Shown here: positions 7,818-16,180 of the stretch, piece after piece | How positions within the stretch are numbered: the first letter of the stretch is position 1 | How the letters are laid out: each line of letters opens with the position of its first letter | Assembly (NCBI GenBank): GCA_002733645.1 | Contig: NVWL01000001.1 | Location: 186,001-250,000 of the forward strand | DNA length: 64,000 nucleotides | Direction: 5' to 3' | DNA from: Oceanobacter sp. | GTDB lineage: Bacteria > Pseudomonadota > Gammaproteobacteria > Pseudomonadales > Oceanobacteraceae | Position numbers and translations under genes: made by a program | Notes under the pieces: model-generated | Database searches by the model: none | What the model was told of the DNA's origin: nothing | Seen by the model: only the letters and a program-made list of their open reading frames with translations

Positions 7818-8840
7818 ATGGCTTCACGCGATCGCTTAATCGATGCCAGCGGACAACCTACCTACGGTCGTTTTGACGAACCCGTTGCTGATATTAATTA
7901 CACCGATTTTGATTTACGCACACCGATGGGTGAACCCGTTCACCCAAAAAAACGACATTCACGTTTTAATCAATTCCAGTTTGTCGCCATTAATGCTGAG
8001 CCTTTATTTATTGGGTTGTCGATCGTTCGTCTGCGTTATGTCAGCCATGCTTTTATTTATTTGTATGATCATGAAAAAGGAACCTGGGCGGAGCACACGT
8101 TTACCAACTTACTCCAGCGCGGGCTAAGGTTTGGACAATCCCCCAATCAAGACACAGTGAGTTTTATTCGTGGTAAAAATAAGCTTACTTTTCGCGCCAG
8201 CAGTCGCCCTGGAGTTCGCCAAGTTCGAGTCTCTTTGGCCGATGGTACCCGGATTCGCGCCAGTATTGATGAAAGCTCCCATTACGCGCCATTAGCCTTG
8301 TGTACTCGCACAGGCTTCAGTGGTTGGACCTACACGCAAAAAGCGAATGCTCGTGTCTGTCACGGACAAGTGCATTGGGCCGGTGAAAAATACGAGTTAG
8401 AAAAACTACGGGCATTAGCATCTGTTGATTGGTCAGGCGGCTATATGCGCCGAGAAACCAGCTGGAACTGGGCAAGTATTTCTACGCACTTACCAGATAA
8501 TCGTAAACTCGGGCTTAATATCGCCAGTGGCGTAAACGAAACAGGCTTTAGTGAAAACACACTGTGGGTTGATGGTGTGCCCACCGCATTACCTTTAGCG
8601 CATTTTCAGTTTGATCGCGACCAAGAAAATCACGGCTGGTCAATTACCTCACTGGACGAAAAAATTCGTCTACATTTTGACCCCGTCACCCGCTACGGTC
8701 ATAAAACAGATGCCATTATTATGGCCAGCAATTTCAAACAAATATTAGGACGTTATCACGGTGAGATTGACCTTCCTCACGAAACTATTCGCTTAGATAA
8801 TGTGTGGGGCTTAATCGAAGATCATTACGCAAAATGGTAA
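7818..8840 (+). CDS. DUF2804 domain-containing protein
   Basis: A 340-residue protein without signal peptide or membrane segments. It matches the DUF2804 family through most of its length: an early F-D-L-R-T-P-M-G stretch, LSIVRLRYVSHAFIYLYD in the first third, and the typical C-terminal block WSGGYMRRETSWNWAS (near 205-220) followed by LGLNIASGVNETGFSENTLW. The fold is probably a beta-rich lipocalin or hydroxyneurosporene-synthase-like barrel; the biochemical role of the family is not established. It has an excellent ribosome site (CAGGAGGGAGA) and is followed by a bidirectional terminator shared with the ccm operon. No functional link to neighbours can be read from the context. Confidence 0.88.
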   Translation: MASRDRLIDASGQPTYGRFDEPVADINYTDFDLRTPMGEPVHPKKRHSRFNQFQFVAINAEPLFIGLSIVRLRYVSHAFIYLYDHEKGTWAEHTFTNLLQRGLRFGQSPNQDTVSFIRGKNKLTFRASSRPGVRQVRVSLADGTRIRASIDESSHYAPLALCTRTGFSGWTYTQKANARVCHGQVHWAGEKYELEKLRALASVDWSGGYMRRETSWNWASISTHLPDNRKLGLNIASGVNETGFSENTLWVDGVPTALPLAHFQFDRDQENHGWSITSLDEKIRLHFDPVTRYGHKTDAIIMASNFKQILGRYHGEIDLPHETIRLDNVWGLIEDHYAKW

Positions 8841-9012
8841 TGTTCAGTCTTCTAGGCCCACAATGTCCCCATAGTTTGGAGTGGCATTCCGCCCATCCAG
8901 ACTGCTTTATTAATTTGAAAGTCTCAACTCTTTTTCAGCGCTGTGCCCCATCTCCGTTCAAGGAGTCCGCTTAGCCGCATTCAAAAGAAACGGTGCTAGG
9001 TCATCCCTGAAT

Positions 9013-9042
9013 AAAAACGGCCTGATAATACAGGCCGTTTTT
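9013..9042. terminator. Bidirectional terminator between DUF2804 gene and ccm operon
   Basis: AAAAACGGCCTG (9013-9024), six-base loop, CAGGCCGTTTTT (9031-9042). The A-run on one side and T-run on the other allow use in both directions. Confidence 0.88.
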
Positions 9043-9066
9043 ATTGTGATAATACGCAATACTAAA

Positions 9067-10356
9067 TCACTGAACACGATCACTGATTTCAATCGTGAGT
9101 GGCTCATTACCGCGCGTACGAACATTAAACACTTGCCCTTGCCAATCACCCGATTGAGCAATAGGTTGCCCTGAGCGAGACACACGCGCCGTTACAGTCA
9201 CATCATCAACACTGCCTATGGTCATACCCGGCACCATCGCCTTAGAGTCATCAAGAACCACGGTTATCGGTAACTGAGACGCCACTAAACGTTGCGCCGC
9301 TAAAGGCATGGGTGGCCCGTCTAATTTACGCGCCAAAACAAAGACGGTGTCATTAGGGCGAACTGCTGCCAATGTTTTATCGGATAAACTTACGGTCACT
9401 TCAATACGTGCCGGCGTCATCCAGCTTAAATCAACCTCGCCTTTCTCCCTGTTTTCAGCATTTCCTTCAACATCAACATCAGCATCAATGCCCTGCGCGG
9501 CCAGTTGCTCAGCGGCACGCTTAATGCCATTTTCGAGCGAACGTGCTTCCATCCCTGCCGGTAATTGCACCCAAAGCTTACGCCAATGATTAATTGCTTC
9601 CTGATAGTAGCCGAGTTCATACGCCATAATACCGGCGAGCCCTAATGGCTTACGCTGGTGAGGTGCCATTGTAAGCGCCTGCTGAATCGTTTCGTAAAGT
9701 TCATCACTCGCTTTTTGATCATTCGCATAAAAACGTGCTTGTACCATCAGTGTCATAATCGCTGCACGGTCTGCTGTTTGTACCGGGGGTAATCCCGCCA
9801 GTAAATTAGCATACGCCGTCGCAGCTTCTTGGTAGCGTCCCTCCGATTCTAGCAATCGCCCCTGCAAATATGCCCAGTCCATGTTATCTGGGTGTTTATC
9901 AACTGCACTGGCTAACCGAACATCGAGCTCGTCATACTCACTTGGGGTGAGTTCAGCTTGAGATGAAAACTCAAGTAATTGCGTGGCACGAACTTCATTT
10001 CCAGCACCCCACATTTGGTACAGAAAAAACGTCACACTGACGGTCACAGCCAATAGAAACAGCGATAGCATCAATTTCGGCAAGCGCCCAGGGCCTCCGC
10101 TGTAACGCGTATTATTCACCGACGCGACCAACAATTCACGATCCAGCTCCAGCGTCATTGCGGCAATTTCTTGTTCGCTAACCTCGCCAGACGCATTAAT
10201 CGTTTCAATATCAACTAAACGCTCTTGGTATAGACGTAAGTTCTCGGCTTCCTGAGTTTGATCCGGCTTACTCAGGGTTTCTAGTGGTTTTCTTAGTGCA
10301 GGGACGGCTAACACCAACACTAATAATACAAATAGCAGAAATAAACCTATGATCAT
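9067..10356 (-). CDS. ccmI: Cytochrome c maturation protein CcmI
   Basis: A 429-residue inner-membrane protein, last gene of the ccm operon. Two membrane helices lie near residues 2-20 and 92-115, joined by a cytoplasmic loop with a heptad pattern (LRLYQERLVDIETIN). The periplasmic part carries TPR-like repeats (about 130-275, for example WAYLQGRLLESEGRYQEAAT and GLAGIMAYELGYYQEAI) and a C-terminal strand-rich domain. In System I, CcmI binds the C-terminus of apocytochrome c and hands it to the CcmF/CcmH haem lyase. Its start overlaps ccmH by 4 bases (ATGA). Length and layout are normal. Confidence 0.95.
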   Translation of the reverse strand: MIIGLFLLFVLLVLVLAVPALRKPLETLSKPDQTQEAENLRLYQERLVDIETINASGEVSEQEIAAMTLELDRELLVASVNNTRYSGGPGRLPKLMLSLFLLAVTVSVTFFLYQMWGAGNEVRATQLLEFSSQAELTPSEYDELDVRLASAVDKHPDNMDWAYLQGRLLESEGRYQEAATAYANLLAGLPPVQTADRAAIMTLMVQARFYANDQKASDELYETIQQALTMAPHQRKPLGLAGIMAYELGYYQEAINHWRKLWVQLPAGMEARSLENGIKRAAEQLAAQGIDADVDVEGNAENREKGEVDLSWMTPARIEVTVSLSDKTLAAVRPNDTVFVLARKLDGPPMPLAAQRLVASQLPITVVLDDSKAMVPGMTIGSVDDVTVTARVSRSGQPIAQSGDWQGQVFNVRTRGNEPLTIEISDRVQ

Positions 10357-10856
10357 GCGCCTGTGTCCTTCTGCGATGGTGTGCTCTTATGCAACTGCGT
10401 GTCGTTTTTCAGTTTGGCTTTAATCTCATCCAAGCGCGCTTGCTCATCCACAGTCAATTCAGCGGTTGGCTGTTTCTGCTGGCGACGCAAACCAATAATT
10501 AGCAATAATCCAAATCCAAACAATATCGCAGGGCCAGCCCACAGTAAGAAGGTATCTAATCTAAATGGCGGCTTATAACGTACAAAATCACCATAGCGGG
10601 CAACTAAGTAATCAACAATTTCAGTATCGCTTTGCCCCTCTTGCATCAGCTCGTACACTTTATCGCGCAAGTCCGCCGCCACTGGCGAATTAGAATCCGC
10701 TAAGTTTTGATTTTGACATTTAGGGCAACGTAGATCTTCTGACAACTGCTCAAAGCGAGCCGCACTTTCTACATCATCAAACGGGTATTTATGCCCATCA
10801 ATCACAGCCCATGCCGACCCACTAAAAAGACTGAGCATCATTAATACAACTTTCAT
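10353..10856 (-). CDS. ccmH: Cytochrome c maturation thiol oxidoreductase CcmH
   Basis: A 167-residue protein with a signal peptide (about 1-17), the periplasmic redox motif LRCPKC (C44, C47) in the three-helix CcmH domain, and a single membrane helix near 103-124 followed by a charged cytoplasmic tail. It reduces the Cys of the CXXCH motif in apocytochrome c so that haem can be attached, working with CcmG and CcmF. This is the short CcmH form (CcmL type); the TPR part is the separate ccmI. Overlaps ccmG and ccmI by 4 bases each. Confidence 0.95.
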   Translation of the reverse strand: MKVVLMMLSLFSGSAWAVIDGHKYPFDDVESAARFEQLSEDLRCPKCQNQNLADSNSPVAADLRDKVYELMQEGQSDTEIVDYLVARYGDFVRYKPPFRLDTFLLWAGPAILFGFGLLLIIGLRRQQKQPTAELTVDEQARLDEIKAKLKNDTQLHKSTPSQKDTGA

Positions 10857-11386
10857 TGTTCCGCTCCTGACATAGCATCAAATTGTGGTTTTAATTTTTT
10901 CCACACATCAGCATTTAAATCACCAATATGCTTCGCCCTTATGATGCCATCCGCGTCCACTAAAAAGGTTTCTGGTGCGCCATACACACCCAATTCAAGA
11001 CCAAGCTTTCCTTTAGGGTCTGACAGGTTGTAATCGTACGGGTTGCCAAAAGCCGCTAACCAATCTCGGGCTTTTTCCACATCGTCTTTATAATTTATCC
11101 CCACGATGCGCACACCGTCTGCGGCTAATTCATTCAAAAAAGCATGTTCAGCTTTGCAGGTCGGGCACCAAGTTGCCCAAACATTCACTAACGCTGGCTT
11201 GCCTTGCAAATCAGCCGTTGTCAGCGTACGCCCATCTTCCACAACACCCAATTCAAACTCAGGAAAGGGGTGATCAATTAATGGCGACGGTAAGCTGGTT
11301 TTATCTTCAATACCGAGCCCAACCCAAAAAGTGATGCCCATTAATGCGAAAATGGCTAACGGGACAAACAATAAAATACGGTTCAT
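10853..11386 (-). CDS. ccmG: Thiol:disulfide interchange protein CcmG/DsbE
   Basis: A 177-residue membrane-anchored thioredoxin-fold protein. Residues 4-24 are the anchor, and the active site WCPTC (C74, C77) lies in NVWATWCPTCKAEH. The later GVYGAPETFLVDADG holds the cis-Pro typical of thioredoxin folds. It passes electrons from the membrane reductase to CcmH and apocytochrome c. It starts 4 bases inside the end of ccmF, so translation is likely coupled. Normal length for CcmG. Confidence 0.95.
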   Translation of the reverse strand: MNRILLFVPLAIFALMGITFWVGLGIEDKTSLPSPLIDHPFPEFELGVVEDGRTLTTADLQGKPALVNVWATWCPTCKAEHAFLNELAADGVRIVGINYKDDVEKARDWLAAFGNPYDYNLSDPKGKLGLELGVYGAPETFLVDADGIIRAKHIGDLNADVWKKLKPQFDAMSGAEQ

Positions 11387-13341
11387 GCTTGAGCCACTCC
11401 CACGCGACGACGATAGCGTTTATCCAGCATGGCGAGAAAGCCACCCAAGGCCATAAAAATGGCGCCTAACCACGTCCAACGCATAAACGGTTTTACCTGT
11501 AATCGCATTCCCCAGGCTCCATTTTCGAGCGGCTCGCCCATAGAGACATAAATATCGCGGAATAAAGTCACGTCGATGGCGGCTTCCGTCATGATCGAAT
11601 TACGTGCGCTGTAGTGTCGTTTTTCAGGGGTAAGTTGTTCAATGACCTCACCATCTTGAATGACATTAAAACGTACCGCTTGTGACGTATAATTTGGACC
11701 TTCAATTTTACCCGATTGAGTAAATTCAAATTGATAATCACCTAAGGTTTCTACATCACCCGGAGACATACGCACGGACTTTTCAATACTGTAGTTTGAC
11801 ACCATAGTGACACCAACGATGGTAATGGCCACACCGGTGTGAGCGAGCACCATACCGAGATAACTCATGCCTAATTTAGGAATCTTTGCTAATTTGCCAT
11901 GAGATTTTTTCCAAATATCAGCCAAAGTAGCCGCCACAAGCCACGCAGCAACGCCTAGCCCTAATACCACCTTGCCTTGCCATTCACCCTGAACAATAAA
12001 GGGAGTCACTACGGCAAAAACAATTGCAACCAAAGCGGCAACCGCGGTCACGCCCGCTAGACGAGGCAGCGTATCTTTTTTCCAACGAGAAGCGGCACCC
12101 AACCCCATAAGCACAGCCAGTATCACCGTCAAAGGCACAAACATGGTATTAAACCAAGCCGCTCCGACAGATAACTTACCTAGTCCCATAAAATCGTAAA
12201 CCAGTGGATAGAGCGTACCGGTTAATACGGCCAATGCCATCACGACTAATACCAAGTTATTGAGCAGCAAGAAGGTTTCGCGCGACACCACTTCATAGCG
12301 CCCGACGGACGCGACCGTGGGGGCTTTAATCGCATAAAGAAGTAACGAGCCCCCCACACAGATTCCGAGCAGGGCCAAAATAAAGACACCCCGCTCCGGA
12401 TCAGAAGCAAACGCATGTACCGATGTCAAAACACCGGAACGAACTAAGAAGGTGCCAAGTAAGCTCAATGAGAATGCAAAGATCGCCAGTAGCACGGTCC
12501 AGCTTTTAAACAATCCCCGTTTTTCTGTTACGGCCAACGAGTGCAGCAATGCGGTGGCAACTAGCCAAGGCATAAGCGATGCATTCTCAACCGGATCCCA
12601 GAACCACCAGCCGCCCCAACCGAGTTCGTAATACGCCCACCAGCTTCCTAGCGCGATCCCAACGGTAAGAAAAATCCATGCGGCGGTTGTCCAAGGGCGA
12701 GACCAACGTGCCCAGGCCGCATCTAAACGACCACTCATCAGTGCCGCCAAGGCAAATGCAAAAGCGACCGATAAACCAACATACCCCATGTACAAGGTTG
12801 GCGGATGCACGATCAAACCAAAATCTTGCAGTAACGGGTTTAAATCGCCCCCTTCCATAGGAGGACTAGGCAAATGACGAGCAAACGGATTAGAGGTTTC
12901 TAGTGTAAAGAGGATAAAACCCACAGAGATCATGCCCATAATAGACAAGACCCGTGCCACCATATCCAGCGGCAAAGAACGACTTAGCAAGGCAACGGCC
13001 ACGCTCCATAGGCCCAGCATAGTGACCCATAGCAACAAAGAGCCTTCATGCGCCCCCCACACAGCACTGATTTTAAATTGCACGGGCAATAACGAATTAC
13101 TGTTCGCTGCGACGTAGGCCACAGAGAAATCATCCATCACAAAACAGGCCGCGAGTACGAACAAGCTGATCACTAAGAATAACGCCTGACCGACTGCAAA
13201 CGGGCGAGCATAGCCCATTAACCAAAGCTGTCCCTGGTTCACCCCAAGTAAAGGAATAACCACCTGCAATACAGCCATCACTAACGCTAAAATTAAGGCG
13301 AACTGACCAATTTCAGGCAAATATAACGCGAGGTTCTCCAT
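11383..13341 (-). CDS. ccmF: Haem lyase subunit CcmF
   Basis: A 652-residue polytopic inner-membrane protein with about 15 hydrophobic segments. The tryptophan-rich haem-handling motif WGGWWFWDPVEN is present near residue 240, as is the preceding PPTLYMGYVGLSVAFA with its conserved His on the N-side (LIVHPP). The large periplasmic domain before the last helix (VETLGDYQFEFTQ onward) is also typical. CcmF takes haem from holo-CcmE and, with CcmH/CcmI, attaches it to the apocytochrome. Its start shares one base with the stop of ccmE. Confidence 0.96.
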   Translation of the reverse strand: MENLALYLPEIGQFALILALVMAVLQVVIPLLGVNQGQLWLMGYARPFAVGQALFLVISLFVLAACFVMDDFSVAYVAANSNSLLPVQFKISAVWGAHEGSLLLWVTMLGLWSVAVALLSRSLPLDMVARVLSIMGMISVGFILFTLETSNPFARHLPSPPMEGGDLNPLLQDFGLIVHPPTLYMGYVGLSVAFAFALAALMSGRLDAAWARWSRPWTTAAWIFLTVGIALGSWWAYYELGWGGWWFWDPVENASLMPWLVATALLHSLAVTEKRGLFKSWTVLLAIFAFSLSLLGTFLVRSGVLTSVHAFASDPERGVFILALLGICVGGSLLLYAIKAPTVASVGRYEVVSRETFLLLNNLVLVVMALAVLTGTLYPLVYDFMGLGKLSVGAAWFNTMFVPLTVILAVLMGLGAASRWKKDTLPRLAGVTAVAALVAIVFAVVTPFIVQGEWQGKVVLGLGVAAWLVAATLADIWKKSHGKLAKIPKLGMSYLGMVLAHTGVAITIVGVTMVSNYSIEKSVRMSPGDVETLGDYQFEFTQSGKIEGPNYTSQAVRFNVIQDGEVIEQLTPEKRHYSARNSIMTEAAIDVTLFRDIYVSMGEPLENGAWGMRLQVKPFMRWTWLGAIFMALGGFLAMLDKRYRRRVGVAQA

Positions 13342-13841
13342 CAGTAGCCAGCCCCTTTACCGTATGAAGTATCAGTGTCTGAACTGTTCGCATTTTCCAT
13401 CTTAGCTTTACCATCTAAGTGTGCCTTCTCCAGCGCATCTTGCACTTCCGGAGGCATGTAATTTTCATCGTGTTTTGCCAGTACTTCGGATGCTTCAAAG
13501 ACTCCAGAGTTATCCAGTTGCCCTAGGGCCACAATGCCCTGACCTTCACGGAATAGGTCCGGCAATATACCTTCGTAATGAATGGGGACTTCCGACTGGC
13601 CATCGGTGACACGAAACGTTACGCCTAAACCTTCCTTATCACGAACTACGCTGCCCTCAACCACAAGTCCACCGGCACGGATGGTTCGACCCGGAGGCAC
13701 TTCGCCATTGGCGATCTGAGTCGGCGTTTGAAATAAATTAATATTTTGCGACAGCGAGTACATAGCAAGGCCGACAGCGGCACCAACAGCAATCACTAAA
13801 AACAATATTAGACGTAGGCGTTTTTTACGCTGAGGGTGCAT
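13341..13841 (-). CDS. ccmE: Haem chaperone CcmE
   Basis: A 166-residue protein with an N-terminal anchor (about 10-28) after a basic start ([10 protein letters not shown]) and a periplasmic OB-fold. The haem-binding His is H124 in LAKHDENY, with Y128 as the usual nearby Tyr; the following YMPPEV is also conserved. CcmE carries haem covalently between CcmC and CcmF. The start lies 17 bases inside ccmD. Confidence 0.96.
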   Translation of the reverse strand: MHPQRKKRLRLILFLVIAVGAAVGLAMYSLSQNINLFQTPTQIANGEVPPGRTIRAGGLVVEGSVVRDKEGLGVTFRVTDGQSEVPIHYEGILPDLFREGQGIVALGQLDNSGVFEASEVLAKHDENYMPPEVQDALEKAHLDGKAKMENANSSDTDTSYGKGAGY

Positions 13842-14013
13842 TTCGCTTCTCCCGACGCAGGCGCTGAGCCTGCTCTTTTAATAAACGACGACGATGCAGC
13901 GCTGGCTGCATCACATTATAAGTAACGATCAAAGCCGTAAGACCGTAAGACAGCCAAACGTATAATCCATGGCGACCCATGGCGATAAATTCAGCCAGTG
14001 AGTTAAATTCCAT
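13825..14013 (-). CDS. ccmD: Haem exporter protein CcmD
   Basis: A 62-residue membrane protein with one hydrophobic helix (about 14-34, [19 protein letters not shown]) and a very basic cytoplasmic tail ([17 protein letters not shown]), the signature of CcmD. It stabilises the CcmC-CcmE complex and helps release holo-CcmE. It shares one base with ccmC and overlaps ccmE by 17. Confidence 0.93.
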   Translation of the reverse strand: MEFNSLAEFIAMGRHGLYVWLSYGLTALIVTYNVMQPALHRRRLLKEQAQRLRREKRNAPSA

Positions 14014-14759
14014 CAGGACTCCATCATCTTTTTGACCCAGCTACGTTTGCGCTCGTGCCAGAGAATTTCATTACGCGTGCGTAAAATCACCAGCAGAGCA
14101 AACAACACATAGGTCGATACCAGCATAATCAATAGCGGCCAGAGCATGTCTGGATGCATCGAAGGCTTTTCTGTCAGTGTTAACGTCGCCGGTTGGTGCA
14201 GTGTGTTCCACCACTCCACTGAGTATTTAATAATGGGAATATTAACCACGCCCACGAGAGCTAAAATCGCAGCGGCCTTATAACTGCCGTCTTCCGATTC
14301 CATTGCCTGTTGAATGGCCATCACACCGAAATACAAAAACAGCAGCATTAACATCGAGGTCAAGCGAGCGTCCCACACCCACCACGTTCCCCATGTCGGC
14401 TTGCCCCAAATAGCCCCGGTTAAGAGTGCAATCAAACAAAATGACGCACCAATAGGCGCAATCACTTTGGCTACCCACGCGGCCATTTTCATTCGCCAAA
14501 TAAGGTATACAGCCCCGGCAACGGCCATCATCATGTAGGCACTTTGGGCAAGTATCGCCGCAGGAACATGAATATAAATGATCCGAAAACTGTCACCTTG
14601 CTGATAGTCTGCGGGAGCATACAGCAGACCAAGCACCAATCCGACAACGGCTGTAACACCGGCAACAATCGCGAGCCAAGGTATCCAACGTTCTGTTATT
14701 TCATAAAACCATTTGGGCGAACCCATACGGTGATACAGCTGCTTTAGCCACTGCCACAT
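14013..14759 (-). CDS. ccmC: Haem transporter CcmC
   Basis: A 248-residue inner-membrane protein with six hydrophobic segments. The WWD motif is clear (WGKPTWGTWWVWDARL, near 120-135), and conserved His residues flank it (IIYIHVPAAI and EWWNTLHQPATL). CcmC loads haem onto CcmE. Length and motif spacing fit the family. It starts 6 bases after the end of ccmB. Confidence 0.96.
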   Translation of the reverse strand: MWQWLKQLYHRMGSPKWFYEITERWIPWLAIVAGVTAVVGLVLGLLYAPADYQQGDSFRIIYIHVPAAILAQSAYMMMAVAGAVYLIWRMKMAAWVAKVIAPIGASFCLIALLTGAIWGKPTWGTWWVWDARLTSMLMLLFLYFGVMAIQQAMESEDGSYKAAAILALVGVVNIPIIKYSVEWWNTLHQPATLTLTEKPSMHPDMLWPLLIMLVSTYVLFALLVILRTRNEILWHERKRSWVKKMMES

Positions 14760-14765
14760 AGTTAA

Positions 14766-15434
14766 TTACCGCGATAAATTCAATTTAAGTGCCGCCGCAG
14801 CAGCAAACGGGGTTAAGGCTATAGCCAACGCTAACATGGCCCCCAACATAGCAATTTGCCCATTGTACGCCATCCCGATTCCTGCGTGGTAAACCGCACT
14901 CGCCGCAAAAATCAGCACTGGAATATACAAAGGCAAAATCAATAAGGTCAACAGTAGGCCACCGCTGCTCAGGCTCGCCGTCAACGCTGCACCAACAGAC
15001 CCCAACAAGCTTAAAATGGGTGTGCCTACGGCTAGGCTGAGCACCATCGCTATATATGCCTCGTCTGGCAAGTGCAGCATCAAGCCAAGTAGTGGCGATA
15101 CCAAGGTCAGCGGTAAGCCACTAATGCACCAATGCACTAACGCTTTCCCCAGCACCATGGCATACATAGACTCGCCAGATGCCAGACACTGCTCTAACGA
15201 GCCGTCCTCCACATCCGCTCGATACAACGAATCAAGCGACAACAGTGTCGCTAATAGCGCCGCAACCCAAATCACACCACCTGCTATTTTGGATAAGAAT
15301 GTCGGATCTGGGTCCACTGCCAAGGGAAACAAGGCAGCCACCATTAAAAAAAACATCAATGGGTTAGCCCACTCACCAGGATTACGCGCCGCCAAGATAA
15401 AATCACGCTTAACCGTGGCGATCACTAAACTCAT
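14766..15434 (-). CDS. ccmB: Haem exporter ABC permease CcmB
   Basis: A 222-residue protein with six hydrophobic segments and the early SLYRADVEDGSLEQCLASG loop typical of CcmB. With CcmA it forms the ABC module that uses ATP to release holo-CcmE from CcmC. It overlaps ccmA by 4 bases. Confidence 0.95.
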   Translation of the reverse strand: MSLVIATVKRDFILAARNPGEWANPLMFFLMVAALFPLAVDPDPTFLSKIAGGVIWVAALLATLLSLDSLYRADVEDGSLEQCLASGESMYAMVLGKALVHWCISGLPLTLVSPLLGLMLHLPDEAYIAMVLSLAVGTPILSLLGSVGAALTASLSSGGLLLTLLILPLYIPVLIFAASAVYHAGIGMAYNGQIAMLGAMLALAIALTPFAAAAALKLNLSR

Positions 15435-16075
15435 ACCGCCCCTCCTAAGGTTAATTGACGCAGACCGTGAATCCCCTCAAGTGCGTGGTGACTGGTAATA
15501 ATCACAGCCCCGCCACGATTTACTTGCTTCTGCATTTTCTGTTCAAGCCAAGCAACACCTTCTTTATCCAGTGCTGTAAACGGCTCATCAAGAATCCATA
15601 AAGGTAATTGGGTGATGCACAAACGTGCGAGTGCAACTCGACGCTGCTGACCTGCAGAAAGATGCTGGCAGGGCGTCTCTTCAAAGCCCGCTAAACCCGC
15701 TTCTTCTAAAGCCCCCCAGAGTTGATCTTCATTTGGGACTTCACTCGCCATCAGCCAGCGTAAATTCTCTAGGGGCGTCAGTGACTTTTTCACGGCGGAT
15801 AAGTGCCCTAGATATAAACGCTGATGGGCGTATTCTGAATACACGTGCTGAAGGGGTTGGTCGTGCCAAGTGACATCCCCTGTATAATCGTGGTTTAGTC
15901 CGGCAAGAAGACGTAGTAATGTAGTTTTACCAGCACCATTCGGGCCGGCAAGCTGCAACAGGTCACCGCTGCAGACGGAGAAAGATAAGTCGGCAAACAA
16001 CTGACGGTCATCACGCTCACAATATAAAGCGCGTGCCTGTAAATTTACCTGATTGGCGCCCTTGGCTGGCGTCAT
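15431..16075 (-). CDS. ccmA: Haem exporter ATPase CcmA
   Basis: The first gene of the ccm operon, 214 residues from the ATG at 16075. I prefer this start because a GAGG-type site precedes it; an in-frame TTG at 16123 would add 16 residues but runs through the likely -10 box. Walker A is GPNGAGKTT, the ABC signature is LSAGQQRRVALARL, and Walker B is LWILDEPF followed by the D-loop TALD. It powers CcmB. Short for an ABC ATPase, as CcmA proteins are. Confidence 0.95.
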   Translation of the reverse strand: MTPAKGANQVNLQARALYCERDDRQLFADLSFSVCSGDLLQLAGPNGAGKTTLLRLLAGLNHDYTGDVTWHDQPLQHVYSEYAHQRLYLGHLSAVKKSLTPLENLRWLMASEVPNEDQLWGALEEAGLAGFEETPCQHLSAGQQRRVALARLCITQLPLWILDEPFTALDKEGVAWLEQKMQKQVNRGGAVIITSHHALEGIHGLRQLTLGGAV

Positions 16076-16105
16076 TCGAACCTCGTCTCGTGTGAAAGCG
16101 GACGC

Positions 16106-16134
16106 ATTATAACCAAAAAGCAACAGACAGCACG
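16106..16134 (-). promoter_or_regulatory. Possible ccm operon promoter
   Basis: A consensus TATAAT lies on the minus strand at 16106-16111, about 30 bases before the chosen ccmA start. The expected -35 position has no good match, so an activator may be needed. Confidence 0.35.
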
Positions 16135-16180
16135 GAGCTGGAGCAATAAAGATTTGTCAATCTCAGCCGATGGTTAACCT